This document shows positions 25,729-33,521 of a DNA stretch of 33,521 nucleotides, piece by piece. The notes beneath the pieces were generated by a model. It made no database searches, was not told the origin of the DNA, and worked only from the letters and a program-made list of their open reading frames with translations. The position numbers and the translations under genes were made by a program. Within the stretch, counting starts at the first letter, position 1. Every line of letters starts with the position of its first letter. The DNA comes from Chryseobacterium sp. Leaf201. GTDB taxonomy: Bacteria; Bacteroidota; Bacteroidia; Flavobacteriales; Weeksellaceae. The DNA lies in the NCBI RefSeq assembly GCF_001421435.1, contig NZ_LMKA01000063.1, forward strand, positions 1 to 33,521, written 5' to 3'.

Positions 25729-25995
25729 CAGTTCCCTGCCTTTATAACCCGCGCCGCTACTTTCTGAAGATAAGGAGGGTCATCCGACAAAGTAGGGATC
25801 TTTAAAGTACTCTAGATTTCACTCGGCTACTTCACCTCAATTAACTACAAAAGCAAAATAGCGATTTTAAGTTGAATGCTTAACGTCCCGCATCGCTTTT
25901 ATAAACATATGGTTAGCAGTTTATTGTTTTAATCTCTTGTCGGCTCATAATAAAACACTGTTGCCTTTACTTCAGCAATTTTGTTTTAAGAAGTT

Positions 25996-26222
25996 TCAAA
26001 ACAATTCTGTCGCTGATTTGGTCAAATAGGAAAAGTGCTTTCCTTTCAATGGCAGGATATATACAAATTGAAATTCGTTATTAAGATTACTGCCTAAAAC
26101 TGAATAATCAAACTCCGATTTCCAATAAAAATGTCCTTTCCTAAGTGTTGTTTGAGTCACAAAATTTCTTCGTCAAGAGGTTTTTCTGCAAGTTCATGCT
26201 GACCTATCGTTTTTTGAAACTT
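25996..26222 (-). pseudogene. Frameshifted fragment of an unrecognised gene
   Basis: On the minus strand, 26222 down to about 26175 reads KFQKTIGQHELAEKPLDEEI and hits TGA. A one-base frame change restores a protein-like frame (VTQTTLRKGHFYWKSEFDYS, LNNEFQFVYILPLKGKHF, SYLTKSATELF) ending in TGA at 25996. No start codon is present upstream. The family was not recognised. The rest of 25729-26523 holds no gene that I can support. 26260-26523 is AT-rich and must contain the promoter of the VOC gene. Confidence 0.4.
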
Positions 26223-26523
26223 TTATTTTTTGTAAATTACTTGCAAAGATAATGTTAATCCCAAAGAATACATCCCTTTAAAGCTCCCGGTATCGTCCAA
26301 GGTCAACCCTTATATTTTAGATTATATAAGAGTATTCTGAAATAAAAAATTACGATTCTAAATGAAATCAAAATTGTTTCTTTTCAAGAATATTTTCAAA
26401 CTGTCGGTAATTCAAATTAAAGAAATGTTTATAATTTTTCATTTATATTTCTAAAACAACAAGGACTACTGACAGACTGTTGTCACAAAGTAAACTTATT
26501 TTTGTTTCAGAAAATCAGACAAT

Positions 26524-26934
26524 ATGAATTTAGTATCTACCAGAATAATTACTGCCGACGTAGAGGCTTTAGTAAAATTTTATGAACACATCACAAAATT
26601 GACTATAGAACGCTTTACTCCTGACTTTGCAGAACTGCAGACGAAAACAGCTACTTTGGCTATTGGAAGTATTAATACACTTCAGTTTTTCGGTGGTGAA
26701 AGTGTGGCTCAGGCGGCTAAAAACCGTACAGCAATTATTGAATTTATGGTTGAGGACGTAGAAAAGGAGTATAATAGATTAGCACCTTTTTTAGAAGCAT
26801 ATATTGTTCAAAAGCCAACGATCATGCCTTGGGGAAATAATTCTCTCTTATTTAGAGATCCTGACGGCAATCTGGTAAATTTATTCACTCCAACTACGCT
26901 GGAAGCTATTAAGAAATTTGAGCCGAAAAATTAA
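26524..26934 (+). CDS. VOC-family (glyoxalase/bleomycin-resistance fold) protein
   Basis: A 136-residue protein with the two beta-alpha-beta-beta-beta units of the vicinal oxygen chelate fold: LVSTRIITADVEALVKFYEH at the start, IIEFMVEDVEKEYNRL in the middle, and the family's terminal SLLFRDPDGNLVNLFTP. In many metal-dependent members an acidic residue follows DPDGNxx; here it is Asn119. Enzymatic metal binding may thus be altered, and a ligand-binding or drug-sequestering role is possible. The substrate is unknown. It is monocistronic, with a strong terminator 20 bases after the stop. Confidence 0.85.
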   Translation: MNLVSTRIITADVEALVKFYEHITKLTIERFTPDFAELQTKTATLAIGSINTLQFFGGESVAQAAKNRTAIIEFMVEDVEKEYNRLAPFLEAYIVQKPTIMPWGNNSLLFRDPDGNLVNLFTPTTLEAIKKFEPKN

Positions 26935-26954
26935 AATCACTTTGATAATAAGCA

Positions 26955-26994
26955 AAAACCACAAATACTAATCATTGTGGTTTTCATTTTTTTT
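26955..26994 (+). terminator. Rho-independent terminator after VOC gene
   Basis: AAAACCACAA (26955-26964) and TTGTGGTTTT (26975-26984) form a perfect 10-bp stem with a 10-base loop, followed by CA and eight T. The symmetry could also serve a minus-strand transcript. Confidence 0.88.
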
Positions 26995-27014
26995 AATGTG
27001 ACCGTTTTGTGAGA

Positions 27015-27793
27015 TTATAAACAGTATTTTATTAAATCTTGATTGTCCAGTTGAAATATTACTCTGTGTGCTTCAATCAGCTGTTTCAATTCTTTTTCGT
27101 CAGGGTAAGCTTATGAGTCTTCAGATCAACAAGTACAAAGCACTTCAGATAATAGTTATAAAATATAAGGTCTACAAAAAAACCGGAAGTATCAGGAACA
27201 ATATGCTGCTGTCTTGCTACAAAGGCAAATCCTTTCCCCCAGTTCCATTAAAAATTGTTGAAGATGCGATATTAAAGCTTATTCTATTTGGATTTCAGTC
27301 TGTGATATGTCTGATGGCAACCCTAAGAACTCAAAGATATATGGATCTTTTATAAAATTGGATACCTCTTTGCTTTTCGGCTCCGGAAATTTCAGTAATC
27401 TTCCTAAGTACTGGCTGTCCATATTTCTTTTAAGTGCCCTGGTATTCCAGTTTCCTTCAATCTAATGTTCTATGTAGTGTATTCTGTGTTGAGGATTTTC
27501 AACTCTGCTGATAATTCTGTAGTGGGTCCAGCTCAATTCGGTACGCACTGCGTTCCAGATTGGAAATGCTATGAAAAAAGCCGCATATTATTAAGATTCC
27601 TCTCATTAAAGCCTTTCCCAAATTCCAATGATAGTTGTGCAGCAAGGTTTTTCAACACTGATTTACCATACTTAGCCCGTAACTCACCGTCCTGCTCTTC
27701 TTCAATGATAAGCTTTCCAATTTCCCAATACATTCTCAGCGATATCGTATTGCTGTTTCTAAGCATACATTTTAATGATGAATAAAAGCTCAA
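27015..27793 (-). pseudogene. Decayed DUF1016 / YhcG-type PDDEXK nuclease gene
   Basis: Minus-strand pieces in several frames reconstruct the family. The N-terminal domain reads MYWEIGKLIIEEEQDGELRA, then YGKSVLKNLAAQL and FGKGFNERNLNNMRLF. After a frame change come AFPIWNAVRTELSWTHYRII, an internal TAG, and NWNTRALKRNM and YIFEFLGLPSD. The nuclease part reads QQFLMELG, a frameshift, KGFAFVARQ, FFVDLIFYNYYLKCFVLVDL. It then jumps from KTHKLT straight to DEKELKQLIEAHR, so the central 60-70 codons are missing. At least two frameshifts, one nonsense codon and one deletion make it non-functional. DUF1016 proteins are linked to DNA repair, restriction and mobile islands. Confidence 0.85.
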
Positions 27794-27860
27794 TAGAGAA
27801 CTACCGATGTACTTTGCAGTTTTGTTCGATTATTGTAAATTCCGGTTAATGAACTGCATT

Positions 27861-28190
27861 TTAGTGAGTTGCTGATTTAGAAAAAAAATTCATTACAAAA
27901 ACTCCTGAAACAATCAGAACAATACCAATAATAGTGGGAATGTCCACCGGTTCTCTGAATACAACCACGGAAATAACAGCAGTGAGCACAATTCCTAAAC
28001 CGCCCCATATCGCATACACAACTCCTAATGGAATGAATTTTAGCGCTTGCGACAAAAAGAAAAAGCATGCAATGTAAGCTACAATTGTTATAACTGTTGG
28101 TAATAATTTTGAAAACCCGTGTGATGATTTCATAAAGCTTGAGCCTACTACCTCAAGCACGATTGCTAAGGATAAAAATAAATATTTCAC
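27861..28190 (-). CDS. SMR-family multidrug efflux transporter subunit
   Basis: A 109-residue protein with four transmembrane helices (about 2-22, 31-50, 56-76, 85-104). The essential membrane glutamate is E13 (VLEVVGSSFMK), and the signature GVVYAIWGGLG has Y59 and W62, each one position off EmrE numbering. SMR proteins dimerise in the inner membrane and exchange protons for quaternary ammonium compounds, guanidinium or related cations. There is a single gene here, so a homodimer is expected. It lies 68 bases downstream of a Crp/Fnr-type regulator gene in the same direction, which may control it. Confidence 0.9.
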   Translation of the reverse strand: MKYLFLSLAIVLEVVGSSFMKSSHGFSKLLPTVITIVAYIACFFFLSQALKFIPLGVVYAIWGGLGIVLTAVISVVVFREPVDIPTIIGIVLIVSGVFVMNFFSKSATH

Positions 28191-28258
28191 TTTTTATTCT
28201 TTAATGATGCAAAGAAACAAAAAAGAAAAAGTGCTTTTTTTGACAAAAGTCAAAATGG

Positions 28259-28819
28259 TTATTTCTTTCTAACCCGGCTCAGTGTTTCCTGTGAAATGCC
28301 CAGGTAAGAAGAAATGTGTCCTAAAGAAATTCTCTGTAAAGCTTCCGGCTGATTTTTTAAAAACCAGTGATAACGTTGGTCGGCAGTTTGTGTCTGTAAT
28401 GTAAATGAACGTTCTTCTAATATTGCACAATACTCTTCGGCAATTTTTCTCCCGATGGTATTCATTTCTTGAGAAGACTTATAAAAGCTTTCAAGGTCGT
28501 CCTGAGAGATATAATATAAGATTGTATCTTCTAAAAATTGGATATTTTCGATAGAAGGTTGATTAAAATATAAAGGTATTACTGAACCTAAAATCGTATT
28601 TTCGAAACCAAACCATAAATTTATTTCTCTTTGCCCAGTCTGATAAAAAGAGCGAACAAGCCCTATTTCGATAACGAATAAATTTGAAATGATCTGTCCC
28701 TTTTTCAGAAGAAAATCGCCTTTATGCTTTTTAAGAATTTTGATTTTTCCATGAAGTTCTGCTTCAATTTCAGGAGCCAAATTTCCGTATTTTTTTAGTT
28801 GCTTTATTAGCGGGTTCAT
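28259..28819 (-). CDS. Crp/Fnr-family transcriptional regulator
   Basis: A 186-residue protein from the ATG at 28819; an in-frame ATG at 28855 would add twelve residues that do not fit the family. The N-terminal cyclic-nucleotide-binding-like beta-roll (about 20-115) includes KHKGDFLLKKGQIISNLFVI. A long dimer helix follows, and a short C-terminal winged helix ends GHISSYLGISQETLSRVRKK. The conserved Arg-Ser of cAMP-binding members is not evident and no Fe-S cysteine cluster of Fnr type is present, so the ligand is unknown. Bacteroidota carry many such degenerate Crp-like regulators. The downstream SMR pump is the likely target. Confidence 0.85.
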   Translation of the reverse strand: MNPLIKQLKKYGNLAPEIEAELHGKIKILKKHKGDFLLKKGQIISNLFVIEIGLVRSFYQTGQREINLWFGFENTILGSVIPLYFNQPSIENIQFLEDTILYYISQDDLESFYKSSQEMNTIGRKIAEEYCAILEERSFTLQTQTADQRYHWFLKNQPEALQRISLGHISSYLGISQETLSRVRKK

Positions 28820-28855
28820 TATATGCCGTATCTTTTTATACCTGTTACACCACAA

Positions 28856-29309
28856 AGTTATCCATAAACTTCTTGCGGATACGCGTTAAAACAAAAAGCC
28901 TTTACTATTTACATTTTTTGAGACTTTTGTAGTTATTCAATTATATAAAATATATTAACTCGTTTTTTATAACTGTACTCTAAATAACACTCCAACCATT
29001 CATCAGCAAACTGCTTCATAATATAAAGCAGGTATTAATAGTTTTGAGTAATACTATAATAAAATCATGTAAAAAAAATAAAAGCATTGCCAAAGACATA
29101 GTAAAATGTCTCATATACGGTATGATAATAAGTGACAGTTAAATAAATCACAACTTTTGTAGTATCTATGATTCTTATGCAAAATTCACTATTGAATGAT
29201 AAATCAGTATAAATACTAAAATATAAAAACAGGTAATACTACTGAAAGATAAAAATCGGTACTTCTGTAATTTTAATCCATAATACTTTTTAATCAAATC
29301 AATTTAATT
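28856..29309. other. AT-rich intergenic region
   Basis: No gene, RNA gene or strong hairpin recognised. It separates the minus-strand regulator from the plus-strand amidohydrolase group and presumably contains promoters for both. No clear TAnnTTTG element with a -33 partner was identified. Confidence 0.4.
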
Positions 29310-29396
29310 ATGAACACTAATAACCCTACCGTTCAAATTACAAACAATTCAACCATTTCGGTTGATATTTTCGAAGTCACCATAAAACTTTTCTAA
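29310..29396 (+). CDS. Possible 28-residue leader peptide or small protein
   Basis: ATG at 29310, TAA at 29394-29396, just two bases before the amidohydrolase ATG. The peptide (MNTNNPTVQITNNSTISVDI, then FEVTIKLF) is Asn/Thr-rich and beta-prone, without signal peptide or cysteine. Its placement suggests translational coupling to the next gene or an independent small product. Chance occurrence in AT-rich DNA cannot be excluded. Confidence 0.4.
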   Translation: MNTNNPTVQITNNSTISVDIFEVTIKLF

Positions 29397-29398
29397 AC

Positions 29399-31285
29399 AT
29401 GAAAGAACACGCTCACAATCATGATCACATGTGTTTCTGCGCATGTACCAATCCTATTGTTACATTATTAAAAGAAGATCTTTTCGGGCCGGAAAATCTG
29501 GCTCTGATGACCGCAGGCCTGCCTGAGAAGAAACCTGAAGTTGTTCAGCCTGCACCTATTCTATTTACAGGTGGCATTATCAGGCCAATGATTGACGGTA
29601 AGGCCGACGTGGTTGAAGCCATCGGTTTTGCTGAAGGCCGCGTGCTTGCTACCGGCAGCCTATCTTTGGTCACCGCCGAAATGGATGCCCATTTCAAAGA
29701 TGAATATACTGTCAGGAATCTTGAACCCAACCAGACCTTGCTGCCGGGCCTCTTCGAGCCCCATATACACGTGGTCTTTTCCGGTCTGATGGCTTCTTTT
29801 GCCGATGTAGGCCCGTTTGACGGACAAAACATCAGGCAGGGCTATGACAAAAACTGGGTCAAGGAACAACTGAAGGCCAGCCTGCCACCGGAATCCGAAG
29901 ATGCCGTCTTATTCGCAAATGGCCTCGACCCGGCCTTGTTGACCCCTTATTCTAAGGATAACTTTAAAGACATTGACTATACGTTTTTAAATGAGGTAAG
30001 CAAAACCATACCTATTATGGTCATCAGCGCTTCCGGACATACGGTTTATATAAACAGCCCGGCCATAAGTAAGGTCTATCAGAAAAACGAAGCTGCCCTC
30101 AAAAAGGATGGATATTCGTCAGAAACAGAATTTGAAATAGTAGGCCGTGGTTTATTACAGGAAGAAACAGGCCTTTTATATGCCTTAGGTACCTTTCTAC
30201 CACAGATTAAGGCATTGGCAAAACGCGACATGAATACAAACCTTGATGATTTTTTTTCCGAAGCCAATTCAAGGGGAGTAACGTCTATGTATGATGCCAT
30301 ACTGGAGGATGCCTATCTTAAGTATCTCAACCCATATGTAGACTCAACAAAATTGCGTGTACGATTGGGAGGTGCCAGATATTACGACCCTAAAGCAGAC
30401 TTTGCGCATTTACCGGCATATGAAGCCGTGGAAAAATACAGGGATCTTTATTTCGGGCACATAAAAGTAGTAGCAGATGGTTCGAATCAGGGACTTACGG
30501 GTTACCAGTCGGAAGATTATGCCTGTCTCCCGGAAACTTATAAGGACGGCATCTTTGATTTCCATCCTCAGGATACCTACCCGGCATTGATTAAATTGAT
30601 CATCGATCAGGGCTGGCCAATGATGATCCATGCCAATGGCGACAAGGCAGTGACCCTTACCATAGATGCCTACCGTGAGGCCCTTAAAACATATGCAGGA
30701 ACCCCACTTCGTAACCGCATCGAGCATTGCTCTTTATTCAGCAACCGCAAGCAGCTTGATGAAATGGCGGAATTAGGGATATCGCCAAGTTTTTTAATAG
30801 GCCATGTTGGCTATTGGGGATTCATTTTTAAGGACATCATCTTTAAAGGCCAGCAATTGGATGGCTATGATAAAGTGGATATGCTAGACCTTTGCAAATC
30901 TGCCCTTGATAAGAAATTAAGGATTTCCCTTCACAGCGATCATACGGTAACGCCCATCGGACCGTTAAGAATGATGGAACAATCCATTACACGTGTGATG
31001 GAATCACATCCACGGGAAGATGGCTCCTCGCCTGTTCTCAATAAAGATGAATGCCTGACACCCGAAGAGGCTTTGCGGGCAGCCACTTATGATGCCGCAT
31101 GGCAATGTTATGCCGAAAAATGGGCGGGCTCTTTACCCAAAGGCCATTTTGCAGATTTTATTATCCTCGCAGAAGATCCGTTAAGTATGGCCCATGACAA
31201 GATCAGCATGAATATGCGCAATATCACGGTACAGGAAACCTGGCTGGGCGGAAATGTAGTATACCGTAATTCAAATATAAAGTAA
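29399..31285 (+). CDS. YtcJ-like metal-dependent amidohydrolase
   Basis: A 628-residue protein of the amidohydrolase superfamily (COG1574/YtcJ type). Metal-binding residues are visible: H122-x-H124 in FEPHIHVVF, K356 in HIKVVADGS, H411 in MIHANGD, H443 in RIEHCSL and D514 in LHSDHTVTP. The N- and C-terminal segments (ILFTGGIIRPMIDG; DFIILAEDP...VVYRN) form the usual small beta domain. The start is unusual: a His/Cys-rich MKEHAHNHDHMCFCACTNP, which could bind metal. There is no signal peptide. Substrates of this group are mostly unknown amides or cyclic ureides. Codon use is G+C-richer than the flanking DNA, and it is paired with a lipase gene 46 bases downstream. Confidence 0.88.
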   Translation: MKEHAHNHDHMCFCACTNPIVTLLKEDLFGPENLALMTAGLPEKKPEVVQPAPILFTGGIIRPMIDGKADVVEAIGFAEGRVLATGSLSLVTAEMDAHFKDEYTVRNLEPNQTLLPGLFEPHIHVVFSGLMASFADVGPFDGQNIRQGYDKNWVKEQLKASLPPESEDAVLFANGLDPALLTPYSKDNFKDIDYTFLNEVSKTIPIMVISASGHTVYINSPAISKVYQKNEAALKKDGYSSETEFEIVGRGLLQEETGLLYALGTFLPQIKALAKRDMNTNLDDFFSEANSRGVTSMYDAILEDAYLKYLNPYVDSTKLRVRLGGARYYDPKADFAHLPAYEAVEKYRDLYFGHIKVVADGSNQGLTGYQSEDYACLPETYKDGIFDFHPQDTYPALIKLIIDQGWPMMIHANGDKAVTLTIDAYREALKTYAGTPLRNRIEHCSLFSNRKQLDEMAELGISPSFLIGHVGYWGFIFKDIIFKGQQLDGYDKVDMLDLCKSALDKKLRISLHSDHTVTPIGPLRMMEQSITRVMESHPREDGSSPVLNKDECLTPEEALRAATYDAAWQCYAEKWAGSLPKGHFADFIILAEDPLSMAHDKISMNMRNITVQETWLGGNVVYRNSNIK

Positions 31286-31331
31286 CTCCGTTCGTCAATA
31301 ACTCTCATTTTAATATAAAAACCTAAACCCT

Positions 31332-32522
31332 ATGACTTACAATGATTACCAAATGACATTCATCATGTCTATGATCTCGAATTTCGCACCTAAGCAAAAG
31401 AATGCTACCGATCCGGCTTCGGCTGCACAGGCAATTCAGACCAGCTTTGCCGAGAGTTTGCCCGGAATCATCGCTGCTGCCGATTTTCCGGTGGATGTTA
31501 CCGTAGCCTGGGGACCTTATGTTGTTGTAGAACCTAAGGATATAAAAGGCAACACCGCAACTGCGACAAATACCATGCTCGTGTTCAAATACCCCAGTCA
31601 GACGGTGGCGGATATCAATGAATATGTAGTATCTATTGCGGGTACTAAAGCAACATCTATCTTTGATGAACTGGATGAAGATTTGCTGGGCGGTACTATT
31701 AAAGACTGGCCTTATTGTCCGTCCCATAATAACATCAGGATCTCTCATGGTACATTAAACGGTATCAAGCTTTTGCTTGGCTTAAACTCAGAAAATTCGA
31801 TTACAAGTTATTTCTCCCAATTAGATGACCCGAACGCTATTATCACTGTGGCCGGACACAGCCTGGGAGGTGCATTATCGCCGGCACTGGCGCTTGTACT
31901 GTTTGGTGCTGATACTACCTTTTCCGAAATACCCACGCATGCTGAAACCCAAAATTGGACAACACGAACCTATGCCGTTGCAGGCCCGGATGTAGGCAAC
32001 AGCTACTATGTGGATTACCTTAAGGCAACTTTTCCACCACAGCCTGAACCTGCTGTGAAATGGCAGCAGTTCAACTGCAAAATCTGGAACAGTCTTGACA
32101 TTGTTCCTCAGGTATGGTCAAAAGGTTTTGAGTCATATATCGATACTATTTATGGCACACAGCTTAATACTCCGCTGGCCGTTAAGGCTCTTTTGTTTGG
32201 ACTTAATAAGGTGCTATTAGTTAATAACGGGGGTGTAAATCCCTATATTTGCTCTGACCCTGACCGGGAGGGACAATTTGCCGGCACCTTTCAAACAGAC
32301 TTACCAACAAACGGCCCGATGATAGCCGATGATTGTTCCAATGGCGCCTGTTCCTCAACCCCAACGTCAATTGCAGAATGCAATTTTGTAGGTCAGATCC
32401 TCTATCAGCATATCAATGCTTATTTTGAAGAAATTGGCGTAAGCGCGTTCCTAAATGCTTTAACAGCCGGAACCGAACCGGCGAGCATTTGCAGCATCAA
32501 GCAGAAGCTGTTGCCATTATAA
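31332..32522 (+). CDS. Class 3 lipase-like alpha/beta hydrolase
   Basis: A 396-residue protein with the Lipase_3 layout. The nucleophile elbow is VAGHSLGGAL with S177, a VAGPDVGN segment follows, NSLDIVPQVW gives the acid D256, and H360 in LYQHINAYF is the likely catalytic His. No signal peptide is evident (MTYNDYQMTFIMSMISNF), so export would need another route or the enzyme is intracellular. The last 60 residues contain several cysteines (CSDPD, DDCSNGACSS, AECNF). Substrates would be acyl esters; specificity is not visible. It lies 46 bases after the amidohydrolase in the same direction, probably as one operon. It ends about 140 bases before the inverted repeat arm. Confidence 0.85.
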   Translation: MTYNDYQMTFIMSMISNFAPKQKNATDPASAAQAIQTSFAESLPGIIAAADFPVDVTVAWGPYVVVEPKDIKGNTATATNTMLVFKYPSQTVADINEYVVSIAGTKATSIFDELDEDLLGGTIKDWPYCPSHNNIRISHGTLNGIKLLLGLNSENSITSYFSQLDDPNAIITVAGHSLGGALSPALALVLFGADTTFSEIPTHAETQNWTTRTYAVAGPDVGNSYYVDYLKATFPPQPEPAVKWQQFNCKIWNSLDIVPQVWSKGFESYIDTIYGTQLNTPLAVKALLFGLNKVLLVNNGGVNPYICSDPDREGQFAGTFQTDLPTNGPMIADDCSNGACSSTPTSIAECNFVGQILYQHINAYFEEIGVSAFLNALTAGTEPASICSIKQKLLPL

Positions 32523-32842
32523 TGCTGAGGAAACTGTAAAATAAAAGTAATAAAAGACCCTCCCTGAATTTGAGGTGACCCGAAAAGTTGACTTAAAACA
32601 TAGTTAAGCATTTGTGTGAGAGTTCGGTATTTTACCGGGCTCTTTCTATGTAATCAGTTTTTACCGTTTTTTGAGATTTGATACCTTTAAAAAAGATATA
32701 AAACGGCTTAATAAATTTACGGTATGTTTGGTGTGATGTATTAATTAGATTTAAATGTCCAAAAACATAGATTCTACTTTACAGCTGATAGATACTTATT
32801 ACCGGATTTTGAATTTTCTCTATATCGGTATCAATACATACA

Positions 32843-32880
32843 AAATCAAAGGCCTCCCGTGGGAAGCCTTCGAACACCAA
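32843..32880 (-). terminator. Terminator downstream of subunit gene D
   Basis: On the minus strand, GAAGGCTTCCC and GGGAGGCCTTTG form a hairpin followed by ATTTTG. It is a diverged form of the terminator at 16000, with compensating changes that keep the stem. Confidence 0.7.
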
Positions 32881-32911
32881 ATCACAAAATATTAATATGA
32901 AAAAAATTTAT

Positions 32912-33457
32912 TTATAAAGCTGTTGCAGTATAAGTTACTGTTTGCGTATAAGTTCCGGCCGGTTTACCTAAGATGTCAGAAGATGATGATTTTGCTGCAG
33001 GAATAGTGTAATCCAAGTTCAGTGTTAAGGCACTTCCAAGAGGAGCATTTGACACTAAAGTCTGATCCGTTGCAGATAAAACAACCGCGTTTTTTGTACC
33101 TCCCATTGTTCCGGCAGCAGCAGCAGCTTTGATCGTCAGAACATTTACAGGAATTAAGTTGGTTCCATTCATGAAATTAGCACCGCCTGCTTTTACTTTA
33201 ACGTTAAAATTCTTCGTTGAAGTAACTTTTAAAGAGTTGGCTTTAGTAACCGTTTGATCAGAGTTATAATCTGCTGCAGTCGCATAGTTGAAGTCAACTG
33301 TATTACCGATTGCCGTACTTCCGGCGTCGATGGAGATCACATCGTTCAGGGTAATATTTACGGTTGTTGTTGCGGTAGTATTCTGAGCCTGAACATTGTT
33401 CGTTCCTAATATGGTTGCTCCGATAGTTAAAGCTGCGATTGCGATTAATTTTGTCAT
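32912..33457 (-). CDS. Secreted fimbrial-subunit-like protein, inverted copy D
   Basis: A 181-residue protein, identical to copy B except Q for K at position 23, next to the predicted signal cleavage site (NNVQAQNTT). It has its own -7 element and terminator, so it is likely expressed independently. It points towards the lipase gene, opposite to copies B and C. No chaperone or usher gene accompanies it inside the window, so it would rely on the machinery at 17.1-22.2 kb. Base differences from B are mostly silent, suggesting purifying selection or past gene conversion. Confidence 0.8.
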   Translation of the reverse strand: MTKLIAIAALTIGATILGTNNVQAQNTTATTTVNITLNDVISIDAGSTAIGNTVDFNYATAADYNSDQTVTKANSLKVTSTKNFNVKVKAGGANFMNGTNLIPVNVLTIKAAAAAGTMGGTKNAVVLSATDQTLVSNAPLGSALTLNLDYTIPAAKSSSSDILGKPAGTYTQTVTYTATAL

Positions 33458-33509
33458 GATCGTATTATTTTATTTTTATTCCTGTTTAGTTGTCCTCTTT
33501 TGAACAATA

Positions 33510-33517
33510 CAAATCTA
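33510..33517 (-). promoter_or_regulatory. -7 element TAGATTTG before subunit gene D
   Basis: Reverse complement of TAGATTTG in the same context as at 15354 and 16442, 52 bases upstream of the ATG. The -33 region is outside the window. Confidence 0.5.
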
Positions 33518-33521
33518 CGGC

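Larger units (their letters stand above)
32665..33521 (-). repeat. Right arm of ~855-bp inverted repeat (partner 15350-16201)
   Basis: The reverse complement matches 15350-16201 in order: promoter context, subunit gene, terminator and the following 180 bases, ending at the CG before GTTTTTT/TTATG differences. It is cut by the window end, so the true length is unknown. Confidence 0.88.

Noticed and set aside
27068..27785. Plus-strand frames of 95 and 106 codons
   Set aside because: They are antisense to the reconstructed DUF1016 pseudogene and have no features of their own.
1..33521. CRISPR array, tRNA or rRNA genes
   Set aside because: No regularly spaced short repeats and no tRNA- or rRNA-like segments were recognised by eye. 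The only repeats are the subunit gene duplications and hairpins listed.

Overview
The window looks like chromosomal DNA of a Bacteroidota bacterium, most likely a flavobacterium of the Chryseobacterium type. The basis is AT-rich intergenic DNA, A-rich leaders instead of clear Shine-Dalgarno sites, TAnnTTTG-type -7 promoter elements and recognisable protein families. The assignment is an inference from reading, not from a search.

Region 1 (about 1.3-13.1 kb, minus strand) is a compact ribosomal peptide natural product (RiPP) operon. Its visibly richer G+C and different codon use suggest horizontal acquisition. In transcription order it encodes: a precursor with a nitrile-hydratase-like (NHLP/proteusin) leader and a Ser/Thr/Cys-rich core; a leader-binding/YcaO cyclodehydratase fusion; a SagB-type azoline dehydrogenase; a PoyD-like radical SAM epimerase; a LanM-like Ser/Thr dehydratase whose LanC half seems to lack its zinc ligands; an unknown protein; a subtilisin-like protease; a small unknown protein; and a methyltransferase. 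All five core cysteines directly follow Ser or Thr. The set therefore predicts a linear or lightly cyclised peptide of alternating dehydroamino acids and thiazoles, possibly with D-residues. This combination of enzymes is the most novel system in the window.

Region 2 (13.1-17.05 kb, plus strand) holds decayed gene fragments, an overlooked 57-codon gene ending in GSGCKGG, and an array of secreted fimbrial-subunit-like genes: one divergent copy, two near-identical copies, a truncated 5' copy and a 3' remnant. Duplicated promoters and terminators sit between them. A further near-identical copy lies inverted at the right end of the window (32.9-33.5 kb). Together with its flanks it forms an approximately 855 bp inverted repeat that could allow inversion of about 16.5 kb.

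Region 3 (17.1-25.7 kb, plus strand) is a tightly packed operon: PapD-like chaperone, large outer-membrane barrel protein in the usher position, a two-part protein whose C-terminal domain resembles the subunits (candidate tip adhesin), a hybrid histidine kinase, a second histidine kinase and a LuxR-type response regulator. It reads as a chaperone-usher-like surface fibre with its own signalling genes.

Region 4 (25.7-32.5 kb) is accessory DNA: a frameshifted fragment, a VOC-family protein, a decayed DUF1016/YhcG nuclease pseudogene, an SMR efflux pump with an adjacent Crp/Fnr-type regulator, and a small G+C-richer group with a 28-codon ORF, a YtcJ-like amidohydrolase and a class 3 lipase.
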